DNA of 64,000 bases from CAYGTO01 sp964352815 (GTDB taxonomy: Bacteria; Pseudomonadota; Alphaproteobacteria; Rickettsiales; UBA3002): assembly GCA_964352815.1 (NCBI GenBank), contig CAYGTO010000004.1, positions 1 to 64,000 of the forward strand. Direction: 5' to 3'. Under the pieces are notes generated by a model. It was not told the origin of the DNA. It saw nothing but the letters and a program-made list of their open reading frames with translations, and made no database searches. This document shows positions 23,834 through 31,352 of the stretch, in pieces (the first letter of the stretch is position 1; every line of letters starts with the position of its first letter). The position numbers were made by a program, and so were the translations under genes.

Positions 23834-25027
23834 ATGACTTTAGAAACGATAACCAACCAAGTGCATCAGCTTGGCAATGCGTGGGAGAACTTCAAGCAAG
23901 TGAACGACACCCGCCTGGCTGAGATTGAGAAAAAAGGCGCCGCAGACCCGCTCTATCTTGAGCATCTGTCGAAAATCGGCGCGGCGCTGGATCACCATAA
24001 AAACCGCATTGATGCGATTGAAACTGCCGATAGCCGACCGATTACTGAGATTGGCGCGAAAGCATCTGTCGCAGAACATGGCGAATATAAAGCGGCCCTG
24101 CGCAACTATTTGCGCAAAGGCATGGAAGCGGGCCTTGAAAGTCTCGAGCTGAAGTCGCTTTCTGTCGGCACGCCGGCGGATGGTGGCTATCTCGTCACCC
24201 CGCAAATGTCTGAGCAGATCATTCAGATTGTGCAAGACGCATCGCCACTACGCTCCCTTGCAACCGTGACGGAAATCTCGTCAGATTCCCTCGATGTGAT
24301 CGAAGATGATGATGTGATGGCCGCAACATGGGCCGGCGAAACCGGGACGCGTGATGACACGACCACGGCGCAGATCGGCAAGCAAAACATCCCTACTTTC
24401 GAGATGTATTCGCAGCCTAAAGCCACGCAAAAACTCGTGGATGATGCAGCGATTGATATCGAAAGCTGGGTGGCGCAGAAAGTGGGCGAGCAGTTTGCGC
24501 GCCTTGAGTCTGCTGCGTTCTTTGGCGGTAACGGCACGTCTCAGCCTAAAGGTCTGTTGACCTATACGGCGGGCACAGCGTTCGGCCAAATCGAGCAAAT
24601 CGATTCCGGTACTGACGGTGTGGTCACCGCTGACGGCCTGGTTGAGCTGTATTACGCGCTCAAAGATGAATATGCGAAAAACGCGACCTTCCTCATGCGT
24701 CGCAGCGTGATTCAATCGGTGCGTTTGCTCAAAGAATCCTCTACCGATCAGTATATCTGGCAGCCCGGCCTGGCCCAAGGCACGCCGGATAGCTTGCTGG
24801 GTGTTCCGGTGCGTGAAGCGGCTGATGTGCCAGCGGCGGCGAATGATGCGCTGTCTGTGGCCATTGGCGACTTCAAACGCGCCTATCAAATCGTCGATCG
24901 TGCAGGGGTTCGTATTCTTCGCGACCCATTCACTTCGAAACCATTCATCCGCTATTACACGACCAAACGTGTCGGCGGTGAAGTGGTGAACACCGAAGCG
25001 GTGAAGCTGCTGAAGCTTGCTGCATAG
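23834..25027 (+). CDS. Major capsid protein, HK97 fold, 397 aa
   Basis: ATG follows TAGGAGATTAGT. Residues 1-95 form the helical scaffold-like delta domain. The mature part starts near residue 100 with LSVGTPADGGYLVTPQMSEQ, the typical phage_capsid (TIGR01554) entry. Later SLLGVPVREAADVPA and FKRAYQIVDRAGVRILRDP mark the A-domain. The length is normal for RcGTA gp5. Cleavage by the upstream protease is expected near residue 95-105. A perfect CtrA site sits upstream, and an R1 repeat follows. The frame is intact and free of repeat inserts, unlike the neighbouring protease. Confidence 0.95.
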   Translation: MTLETITNQVHQLGNAWENFKQVNDTRLAEIEKKGAADPLYLEHLSKIGAALDHHKNRIDAIETADSRPITEIGAKASVAEHGEYKAALRNYLRKGMEAGLESLELKSLSVGTPADGGYLVTPQMSEQIIQIVQDASPLRSLATVTEISSDSLDVIEDDDVMAATWAGETGTRDDTTTAQIGKQNIPTFEMYSQPKATQKLVDDAAIDIESWVAQKVGEQFARLESAAFFGGNGTSQPKGLLTYTAGTAFGQIEQIDSGTDGVVTADGLVELYYALKDEYAKNATFLMRRSVIQSVRLLKESSTDQYIWQPGLAQGTPDSLLGVPVREAADVPAAANDALSVAIGDFKRAYQIVDRAGVRILRDPFTSKPFIRYYTTKRVGGEVVNTEAVKLLKLAA

Positions 25028-25036
25028 TGTGATGCT

Positions 25037-25193
25037 GTCATTGCCACGCGCGAGTGGTTAGCAAGACCACGAGTCGCAGGCAATCCACTCCATGAATGTC
25101 AGAAGACATTCATGGAAATTAAAACGTCTTCTGACGTTTTAATCCTGGATCCCCGGGCTCGATTGTCTTCCTGACAATCGCCCCGAGGATGAC
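25037..25193 (+). repeat. R1 composite repeat after the capsid gene
   Basis: GTCATTGCCACG, GGCAATCCACTCC, the CATGAATGTC hairpin, the AAAACGTC hairpin, GGATCCCCGGGC and CGAGGATGAC are all present. The inner part is nearly identical to the copy at 6318. Confidence 0.85.
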
Positions 25194-25306
25194 AATCGTT
25201 CATATTTATAGCGTCCTGCCTTATAGGTGCCGGGTTTCGGCTCGGCACCTCCTTCTTGACCTCGTATGGCCCAATAGGGTATCGTATGGTCTCATTAGGA
25301 GACATC

Positions 25307-25654
25307 ATGGCAAACCTCACACGATCGGAGCGCATTATCGCCGAAAAAACGGTATGCATTCTGCTTGTGCGCGGGGAAGACCCTGATGGGGAGTCCATGT
25401 ATGCGTATGTGGCAGTGCGTGCAGACAAGCTTGAGCCGTTCATGGAAGCACAAAAGAATGGCACCTTTTACCCTGAGGATTACGGCGTGGTCGTGGAATC
25501 GGGGATTGGTGAGCCGAGCGAAGAAGTGCGGACACGCATGGAGACGGATTATGGCTTCAACCATGAGGGAATGCTGAATATTCCAGGGCCGGACGATGCG
25601 CATGAAATCACCTCGAATATCGCCACGCCTGAGAAGTATAAACCTCAGGAATAG
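25307..25654 (+). CDS. Small soluble protein, 115 aa, paralogue of the 93-aa protein
   Basis: The start chosen is ATG at 25307 behind TTAGGAGACATC. Residues 24-95 align with the protein at 13679-13960 (shared Y-F/V-V strand, D-[FY]-G-x-V-[IV], GEPS-[DE]-EV, DYGF/KYDF). A 25-residue polar C-terminal extension ends KYKPQE. No family was recognised. It is located between the capsid and connector genes but is not a GTA gene by similarity. Confidence 0.65.
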   Translation: MANLTRSERIIAEKTVCILLVRGEDPDGESMYAYVAVRADKLEPFMEAQKNGTFYPEDYGVVVESGIGEPSEEVRTRMETDYGFNHEGMLNIPGPDDAHEITSNIATPEKYKPQE

Positions 25655-25687
25655 CTATTTTTTCTGAAGAGTTGCGCGAACATGAAA

Positions 25688-25806
25688 AAAGCGTAGCCAG
25701 AAGGCGTAGCTCTTTAGTCGCGAAGCGTTAGTTCCATCGCGAGGTCAGGCACGCCCGGCGAAGCTCATAGAGCGTAGACGGGAGACTGAGCGGGGAAGAG
25801 CATAAA
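25688..25806. repeat. R5 palindromic repeat abutting a PhoB-type promoter
   Basis: GCGTAGCCAGAAGGCGTAGC, CTTTAGTCGCGAAGCG, TTCCATCGCGAGGTCAGG and GCGGGGAAGAGCATAAAA; the PhoB-type box begins at the next base. Confidence 0.7.
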
Positions 25807-25852
25807 ACGTCACCAAAACGTCACATTAGCGTTGATTTTCCTATGGTACACT
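25807..25852 (+). promoter_or_regulatory. PhoB-box promoter for the 252-aa gene
   Basis: Two identical ACGTCAC half-sites (25807-25813, 25818-25824; spacer CAAA) are followed after 22 bp by TACACT at 25847-25852. The gene starts at 25905. Confidence 0.7.
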
Positions 25853-25904
25853 AAGAATAGGGCATTCTATGCCCTGCGTGTAACTATTTGGAAAATAATG
25901 CAAA

Positions 25905-26663
25905 ATGTTTGAGAATATCAAACAGGCAATCAAAGACATCCCGCCCATGTCGAAGGGGCGGTATCAGCAGATCTATGACAAAATGGAAGATCCGCAGAAA
26001 CAAACACTGCCCAAGACCCACTTCGGTAAGGTTGCGGCCGTACGCATAGTCTCTGAGTTGGCAGGTTCTGCCTGTGCTTTGGGCAGCGTGGCAGTGCTTG
26101 ATAAAGTTGCTCCCAATCAAATGAAAGCGCTTGATAATGTCGTAGCAAAGACCATTGTTCGCCCGTGTTTAGGCACGATTGAAGCGACGCTTGATACGGT
26201 GATGCAAGGCTTCAAAAGTGCTGGCCATGATAAATGGCGTGAGGAAACCCCGCCCGATGAACGTGCCTTTTCCTATGCCAAATCGATTGTCGATACGGGA
26301 CTCATCATGATTCCCACTGCCTACATTGCCCAGTATGTGGGGCAGCGAGGTATGGAACGATTGCTCAAAGTGGCAGAAGTGGATTTCCTCTCGATCAAAG
26401 GGCCAGATTATCTGACGCAAATTGCATCTATGGGTTTGCTCAACACCGTCGCGCTCAAGCCATCCTTCCAGATGCAAGATGCGCTGGCTGAAGAAATGAA
26501 AGGCTGGGGCATTGATGATGAGCGCGCGCGAGAGAATGCCCGTTTCTTCGTCAATTTTACCATTCCGAATTTTCTCGGTGCTGGGGTTGGTCTTGCGAAG
26601 AACCATACGATTCTCAAAAATCTCAAAGAGATTCACGAAACAGCAAGCCAAGTGATTGGTTAA
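25905..26663 (+). CDS. Membrane-associated protein of unknown family, 252 aa
   Basis: ATG follows GGAAAATAATGCAAA. Hydrophobic helices lie near residues 45-68, 125-145 and 175-190, and an FLGAGVGLAKN segment near 222-232 is rich in glycine. Between them are charged amphipathic helices. There is no signal peptide. Its PhoB-type promoter and its architecture (short small-residue-rich hydrophobic segments between soluble helices) group it with the 613-, 725-, 485-, 743- and 371-aa proteins. It interrupts the head genes of the GTA cluster. Confidence 0.7.
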   Translation: MFENIKQAIKDIPPMSKGRYQQIYDKMEDPQKQTLPKTHFGKVAAVRIVSELAGSACALGSVAVLDKVAPNQMKALDNVVAKTIVRPCLGTIEATLDTVMQGFKSAGHDKWREETPPDERAFSYAKSIVDTGLIMIPTAYIAQYVGQRGMERLLKVAEVDFLSIKGPDYLTQIASMGLLNTVALKPSFQMQDALAEEMKGWGIDDERARENARFFVNFTIPNFLGAGVGLAKNHTILKNLKEIHETASQVIG

Positions 26664-26672
26664 TACTTTCTC

Positions 26673-26774
26673 GTCATTTCGAGTGAGCCTCACTGAAGCG
26701 TTAGCAGAATCGTGCGACGAGAAATCTTAGATCTCTCCACTGCTCCGCCAAGGCTACGCAGTGTTCGAGATGAC
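26673..26774. repeat. R2 palindromic repeat
   Basis: GTCATTTCGAGTG and GTTCGAGATGAC arms, GAGAAATCTTAGATCTCTCC core, with an extra left-arm block AGCGTTAGCAGAATCGTGCG. Confidence 0.75.
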
Positions 26775-26797
26775 GACGAGCCACACAAGGATCTTCT

Positions 26798-26995
26798 ATG
26801 AAACTACTTATGTTTGAAAGTCGGCGCGGCGCGCCGGACGGGGAACGTGTGCGCATTTATAAACGCGGCGAAGAAGTCGATGTACCCGATCATTTAGCGC
26901 GCGCCTTTATGCATGCGGGCGTTGCCATGCCTGCATTGCGGCGCCCGAAGGGAAAGTATGCGTTTAGCCGAACGCCAACACAAAAATCACAATAG
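26798..26995 (+). CDS. Small basic protein, 65 aa, between head genes
   Basis: ATG follows AGGATCTTCT. The protein has a short beta-rich start (MKLLMFESRRGAPDGERVRI) and a conserved-looking DVPDHLARAFMHAGVAMPA helix. It lies on the GTA strand between capsid and connector genes, bounded by R2 and R1, so it may be a small head or connector accessory protein; no homology was recognised. Confidence 0.55.
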   Translation: MKLLMFESRRGAPDGERVRIYKRGEEVDVPDHLARAFMHAGVAMPALRRPKGKYAFSRTPTQKSQ

Positions 26996-26997
26996 GT

Positions 26998-27150
26998 GTC
27001 ATCCTCGGGGCTTTTGTCAGCAAGACAAAAGAGCCCGGGGATCCACAATCAAAAGATCAGGAGATCTTTTGATATTCATTGATGTCTCCTGACATCAATG
27101 AACTGGATTGCCTGTACGCGCTCGCGCTGCTCGCTTGACGTGGCAATGAC
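26998..27150 (-). repeat. R1 composite repeat, inverted
   Basis: The order is reversed relative to 6318: GTCATCCTCGGGG, CCCGGGGATCC, inner hairpins around AAAAGATC/GATCTTTT and TTCATTGATGTC/GACATCAATGAA, GGATTGCC, and CGTGGCAATGAC. Confidence 0.85.
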
Positions 27151-27180
27151 AGCATTCACATTCCAACCCAGGATTTATCT

Positions 27181-27723
27181 ATGTCTATCTACCGAAAACG
27201 ATTGGTCGAGCAAGTGACCGGCCCGAGCGAAGAGCCGATCAGCCTGAGCGAAGCCAAGCAGTATATCCGCATTTCCAATAGTAATGAAGACACGCAGATT
27301 AGCAGCTTCATTGCCGCCGCCCGCCGCGCTGCCGAAGAATATATGGGGCGCTCGCTGATGTTGCAGCAATGGAAGCTTGCCTATGACGGCTTCCCGCCGC
27401 AATCAGTGCGGATCCCCTATGGTCCGATCGCGAGCGTGCAAAGCGTGAGCATCGTGCAGGTCGATGAAACTGCGACGCCGATTGCCGGCGATCAATATTA
27501 CATTTCCGCTGCGCGCGATATGCTCGTGTTCAACGTCATTCCGTGCGGCCATCGCATCGAGATCGTCTATAACGCCGGCTATCTCAATGCAGTCGAAGTG
27601 GCGCCTGCTATTCGTCAGGGCATCTTGGTGCACACCGCATCGCTCTACGAAAACCGTGATACGCAAGCCATGCCGGAAGCCAGCAAAGCGCTCTACAGCC
27701 CCTACCGAGAGGTGCGGCTATGA
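27181..27723 (+). CDS. Head-tail connector (RcGTA gp6 / phiE125 gp8-like), 180 aa
   Basis: ATG follows CAGGATTTATCT. PISLSEAKQYIRISNSNEDT near residues 20-39 and AAARRAAEEYMGRSLMLQQW near 46-65 are the conserved helices of this family, followed by a beta sandwich (PYGPIASVQSVSIVQ) and a C-terminal helix. It forms the adaptor ring below the portal. It overlaps the next gene by ATGA. The length is normal. Confidence 0.88.
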   Translation: MSIYRKRLVEQVTGPSEEPISLSEAKQYIRISNSNEDTQISSFIAAARRAAEEYMGRSLMLQQWKLAYDGFPPQSVRIPYGPIASVQSVSIVQVDETATPIAGDQYYISAARDMLVFNVIPCGHRIEIVYNAGYLNAVEVAPAIRQGILVHTASLYENRDTQAMPEASKALYSPYREVRL

Positions 27724-28127
27724 GTGAGGCAGCGAAACAATTCCGCGCGGCGGTGAAGGCGGCATTAACCGCAGACAACGCGATTGCGAATACGGTGAGC
27801 GGTGTGTTTGACCGCACTCCCGATAATGCGCCAAGCCCATCGATTCGCATGGGTGAGGCGCAAACGCGTAGCGAAACGCTTTCGGCGATGCGGATTGATA
27901 GTGTCGCTCTAGCGCTTGAGCTTGAGAGTAAAGCGCATGAACGCGATGAAATTGAAACCCTCGCAGCGCGTGTGGTCAGCCTGTTTGATGGCAATCACGC
28001 GCTCAATGTGAGCGGCCATAATCTCGCGCGCTTAGCCGTGAGCCGCGGCGATATCGAAATCGATCGCACGCACACTCGCTATACGAGTGAACTCACGCTC
28101 AATGCGGTGCTCACCGAATCAGCATAG
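27720..28127 (+). CDS. DUF3168 tail-completion protein (RcGTA gp8-like), 135 aa
   Basis: The ATGA overlap with the connector gene shows translational coupling. Residues 1-25 are a helix with LTADNAIANTVSGVFDRTP; PSPSIRMGEAQTRSE and a later LAARVVSLFDGNHALNVSGH match the usual DUF3168 pattern. It is expected at the head-tail interface or tail terminus. An R1 repeat follows. Confidence 0.8.
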   Translation: MSEAAKQFRAAVKAALTADNAIANTVSGVFDRTPDNAPSPSIRMGEAQTRSETLSAMRIDSVALALELESKAHERDEIETLAARVVSLFDGNHALNVSGHNLARLAVSRGDIEIDRTHTRYTSELTLNAVLTESA

Positions 28128-28140
28128 TTTTATTTTTTAT

Positions 28141-28296
28141 GTCATCCTCGGGGATTTTGTCAGCAGACAAAAGAGCCCGGGGATCCAGAATTGAAATGTC
28201 AGGAAGACATTTCAATTTCCATGAATGTCTTCTGACATTCATGGAGTGGATTGCCTGTGACTCAGCGTCTCCTGACGCTTCGCACGTGGCAATGAC
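28141..28296 (-). repeat. R1 composite repeat, inverted
   Basis: GTCATCCTCGGGG, GCCCGGGGATCC, hairpins around GAAATGTC/GACATTTC and CATGAATGTC/GACATTCATG, GGATTGCC and CGTGGCAATGAC. Confidence 0.85.
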
Positions 28297-28316
28297 AGTA
28301 TCCAAGGAGCCATCTT

Positions 28317-28724
28317 ATGCAATTATACCCCGCACAAAACATTCTTTGCGAAGTGGAAGACCCGGCCGAATCAGGCAGCTGGTATGCGCTGAAAGCAGCA
28401 CAGCTTCAGGAATATGAGATCAACCATCGCCCTGTGGTGAGCAAGGTGGTGTCTGCGCAGCCTTGGCGCCAAATGGTCGATGGGGTAGGCGAGCGAAGCA
28501 TCCGCCTGTCCCTGCGCTCCTATCGCTCTGACGGCGAAGCAGAGGGCATTACCACGGGAGCTGCCGTGTCACGCAGCCACGTAAACTGCCGCTTCACGCT
28601 TGGCGATAATACGCAACTCTCCGGCCCATTTATGGTGCAGCGGATGCAGTGGGGCGGGGCAAGTGATGATCTAGAATATTTCAATGTCCGCTTCGAAAGT
28701 GCGGGTGTGATTAGTGTGGGTTAG
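28317..28724 (+). CDS. Major tail tube protein (RcGTA gp9-like), 135 aa
   Basis: ATG follows CAAGGAGCCATCTT. The protein is beta-rich and includes RQMVDGVGERSIRLSLRSYR, VNCRFTLGDNTQLSGPFMVQ and a final FNVRFESAGVISVG, the usual ending of TP901-1/GTA tail-tube proteins. It should stack as hexamers in the tail. No tail assembly chaperone (gp10) or tape measure (gp11) follows; the next five genes are unrelated or on the other strand. Confidence 0.85.
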   Translation: MQLYPAQNILCEVEDPAESGSWYALKAAQLQEYEINHRPVVSKVVSAQPWRQMVDGVGERSIRLSLRSYRSDGEAEGITTGAAVSRSHVNCRFTLGDNTQLSGPFMVQRMQWGGASDDLEYFNVRFESAGVISVG

Positions 28725-28760
28725 GTATCAAGAATAAGCACGAATGGGAGTGAATCAACA

Positions 28761-28913
28761 TTACCCATCAAGCGTGCTGCCCGTAACCTCATAGACATAG
28801 TCATCGAGCATCGGCAACTTAATGATTTCGCTCGTATGGAAATAATAGACAAGCCCAACCGAGATGCTCGCCATGAGCAACACATTATAGCCGCGAAGTA
28901 GAATTTTTTTCAT
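28761..28913 (-). CDS. Short single-pass membrane protein, 50 aa
   Basis: ATG at 28913-28911 follows GAGGAGCGTTCG and the stop TAA is at 28763-28761. MKKILLRGYNVLLMASISVG starts a basic N-terminus and one helix (residues 10-25), then an acidic tail. Convincing SD and composition, unknown function. It lies 60 bp after the lectin-like gene on the same strand. Confidence 0.55.
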   Translation of the reverse strand: MKKILLRGYNVLLMASISVGLVYYFHTSEIIKLPMLDDYVYEVTGSTLDG

Positions 28914-28972
28914 CGAACGCTCCTCAAAGTACTTCCCTTAGAATAGCGTGATTAGGTTAAGAAAAGGTGAAA

Positions 28973-29419
28973 TCAGAGCCCTGAACAGCTCATTTCGATG
29001 AGGTTCTGGTCTTGTGCAGAAGCGACGCGCAGCTGGTCAAACGAGAAGCAGCGATATTCCACCTCGAGCACTTTCAGACAGCGCGCATATGGGTCAATAC
29101 CCAGCGCGGTTGGAGAAACGGTGAAGCTACAGATTTCCTTTCCATTACAATGGCTTGCGATGATATCGCTAGCATTGCCCCGGGTGATCAACGCTTCTGG
29201 CTTCATGCTAGAGCTTTGCGCTTTGAGCATCTTATTGCGCTGCTCGATCAGCTTATTGCAGTTCTCGCCATACGTCGCTTGCTCGATAGACACCGCATAG
29301 GCGCTTTTTTGCACAATGGTTTCTTCTTTAGGCTGAAGGAAGGCGTAGATAGCCATGATCATGACCACGATCACGCTCACGGCGATCGCATGAAACTGCC
29401 AATTGGGTCCACCTAACAT
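28973..29419 (-). CDS. Membrane-anchored SUEL/rhamnose-binding-lectin-like protein, 148 aa
   Basis: An N-terminal anchor (residues 11-28) is followed by a domain resembling SUEL-type lectins: VSIEQATYGENC, HCNGKEICSFTVSP, GIDPYARCLKVLEVEYRC. Five Cys (54, 91, 97, 114, 124) sit at positions expected for its disulfides, and the YGxxC, C-NGK-x-C, and K-x-LEVEYxC patterns are all present. Such domains bind galactose or rhamnose. They are best known in animals and occur sporadically in bacteria. It would act in the periplasm. The reading is by motif only. Confidence 0.6.
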   Translation of the reverse strand: MLGGPNWQFHAIAVSVIVVMIMAIYAFLQPKEETIVQKSAYAVSIEQATYGENCNKLIEQRNKMLKAQSSSMKPEALITRGNASDIIASHCNGKEICSFTVSPTALGIDPYARCLKVLEVEYRCFSFDQLRVASAQDQNLIEMSCSGL

Positions 29420-29585
29420 CCCTGTTTTCTCCTACAGCGCGTGTTTTCTCGCGTCATTGGCTGCACTATACGCAATTGCGGCGGGGGAATCCAGTGATTT
29501 CAACGCCCTAATGCAAATGCGCATCGCGTCCTTAGAATGACTCTATGTCTCTAGGATAATGAGGCTTGGTGTAGAATGGGGTATC

Positions 29586-30893
29586 TTAGTAGGAAAAGCC
29601 GACCTGATATTTCTTCTCAGTCGCGTCGGTTTCAATAATATGTGGCACGGTCGGCGTAGCGCTATTATCAAAGTCAATGGTCACATTTGCTTGAGAGCCG
29701 TTGCCAGTGATCACAATGTCTTCCAGCAGTGAGACATCAATCTTCGCTAATGCTTCAAGCATCTGCTTGATATTGCCTGTGTGGTTTGCAGGGTCGTTAA
29801 TTGCTTCTTCCAGAATCGTGAATTCTGCATCATCGATTAATCGAGCGCCAGCTGTGTCAGAGCGAAGTGATTTGAGCTTACTGATGATCGCTGTGCGATC
29901 CGCATTGTTAGCGATCAGCGCTTGCAACGTAGTTGTTTGGTCGAGCGCATCGACTTCGGTGTTTACAGCACTCGCGCGCGCAGCATTGCTACTAATGGCG
30001 CTCTGCATCGTCGTGTTATAGGTGCCGATTGCGTCGGCCGCTTGCGCAACAAAGCTATTGGTGCCGGTGTCGAACGGGGAACCTGCGATGTTTGTATTAT
30101 CAACAAAAGCCTTAGCCGCACCACGATAGCTTGTGGTTGCGCCATACACGCCATCAAGTGTTGGCGAAGAAACCCCCGTTAATGCCGTTGCAAGGCGGTC
30201 TGAGAGAATAGTAACTTGCGCTTCAAACTCTGCACTTGGCACAGTCCCGTCCTTGTTCTTATCGAGTAGCGTACGAATAGCGACAGATGCTGCAGCATGT
30301 GCTTTTTGCATCGCTTGCTCGTTAGCTGCTTGATCTTCACTGAAGATAGCGGCGCCAAGCATTTGGTCATCCATCGCGGTTTTAATGGCATTACGCGCTG
30401 TGGTAACGGTTTGTTCAAAGGTAACACCAGAAACGCCTTCTATGCCCGCGTCAAATGCGGTCTCAATCGGATCAAGTTCGGGTGCAGAATGTGCGAATAA
30501 TGTGTTGGTCTTGACGTAGTTACCAAAGCCTTCACGTTTTTCTACAAACGTCTTGTTAAACATTCTTTCGACCCATTTCATGGCCATCTTCAGCCAGTCG
30601 TCAAGCATTTCGCTCATGCTGCCGATAAAGTCAAAAATAGTGTTACTAATATTATCGAGGGCGACTGCATCGAGCACACTTTGGATGCCTTGAGCAAGGT
30701 CTTTCTCTGTGTCGTTGCCGAGTACGCCGTTAGGTGCTAGGCCAAAGGGAAGAGTAGGGTTAAACGCTGAAGCCATGCCTTCAGAAATAGACTCAGCGAG
30801 ATTAAGATCAGCCGACCCGCTAGCGTTGGCAGCGGCAGCTTCTAACTCTCTGATTTCGTCGATTGTCTGGCGTTTTGCCATCGTTTCACTCAC
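29586..30893 (-). CDS. Large soluble protein with EF-hand-like loop, 435 aa
   Basis: ATG at 30893 has a weak SD. The protein is polar, A/T/S-rich and mostly helical, without a signal peptide or clear membrane helix (a hydrophobic amphipathic stretch MKWVERMFNKTF lies near 104-115). DKNKDGTVPSAEF at residues 211-223 fits the EF-hand loop (D-x-N-x-D-G-x-x-x-x-x-[E]). The C-terminal 90 residues are beta-like (DIVITGNGSQANVTIDFDNS). It has its own PhoB-type promoter. No family was recognised. Confidence 0.7.
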   Translation of the reverse strand: MSETMAKRQTIDEIRELEAAAANASGSADLNLAESISEGMASAFNPTLPFGLAPNGVLGNDTEKDLAQGIQSVLDAVALDNISNTIFDFIGSMSEMLDDWLKMAMKWVERMFNKTFVEKREGFGNYVKTNTLFAHSAPELDPIETAFDAGIEGVSGVTFEQTVTTARNAIKTAMDDQMLGAAIFSEDQAANEQAMQKAHAAASVAIRTLLDKNKDGTVPSAEFEAQVTILSDRLATALTGVSSPTLDGVYGATTSYRGAAKAFVDNTNIAGSPFDTGTNSFVAQAADAIGTYNTTMQSAISSNAARASAVNTEVDALDQTTTLQALIANNADRTAIISKLKSLRSDTAGARLIDDAEFTILEEAINDPANHTGNIKQMLEALAKIDVSLLEDIVITGNGSQANVTIDFDNSATPTVPHIIETDATEKKYQVGFSY

Positions 30894-30918
30894 TTAGTAA
30901 TTTTATAACTTATCACTC

Positions 30919-30964
30919 ACTATAGCATTCGCGCGCGGGGGGAAGTGTGAAGGTTTTGTGACAA
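30919..30964 (-). promoter_or_regulatory. PhoB-box promoter for the 435-aa gene
   Basis: On the minus strand TTGTCAC and CCTTCAC half-sites (spacer AAAA) are followed after 22 bp by TATAGT (30924-30919). The start codon is 26 bp beyond the -10. Confidence 0.7.
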
Positions 30965-31008
30965 TTGCGGATGAAAACGCATTGAGTATTCGCTGATTTG
31001 TTATGGTT

Positions 31009-31184
31009 TCTCCCGCTCCGGCCTGCTGGCCTACGCGCTGAGACTAACGCCTGCGGCGACTAAAGACTCGGTCTGCTGACCTCGATGAACTCACCAGCGA
31101 AGCCAGAAGGCGTAGCCCTTTAGTGCGCGTCAGCGCTTAGGTCCATTGCGAGCGCAGGAAGCGCGAGCAGGGACAAACGTAAAA
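31009..31184. repeat. R5 palindromic repeat between two divergent PhoB-type promoters
   Basis: Full-length R5: TCTCCCGCTCCGGCC, GCGACTAAAGACTCGG, CCCTTTAGTGCGCGTCAGCG and AGCAGGGACAAACGTAAAA. The plus-strand PhoB box begins at the next base; the minus-strand box is 45 bp to the left. Confidence 0.8.
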
Positions 31185-31229
31185 ACGTAACACAATCGTC
31201 ACACAACTTCACTATGCACTTGCTATACT
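31185..31229 (+). promoter_or_regulatory. PhoB-box promoter for the 725-aa gene
   Basis: ACGTAAC and TCGTCAC half-sites (spacer ACAA) are followed after 21 bp by TATACT at 31224-31229. An R2 repeat lies in the leader before the start at 31353. Confidence 0.7.
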
Positions 31230-31254
31230 GATAGTGAGAAACTTTAATAGGTTT

Positions 31255-31336
31255 GTCATCTCAAACACTGTGTAGCCTTGGCGAAGCAGTGGAGAGAACT
31301 TAGATTTCTCAGCGACTGCGTCGCTATCGAAATGAC
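31255..31336. repeat. R2 palindromic repeat in the leader of the 725-aa gene
   Basis: GTCATCTCAAACA and ATCGAAATGAC arms; GAGAGAACTTAGATTTCTC core. Confidence 0.7.
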
Positions 31337-31352
31337 GAATAAAGAGAGACGA

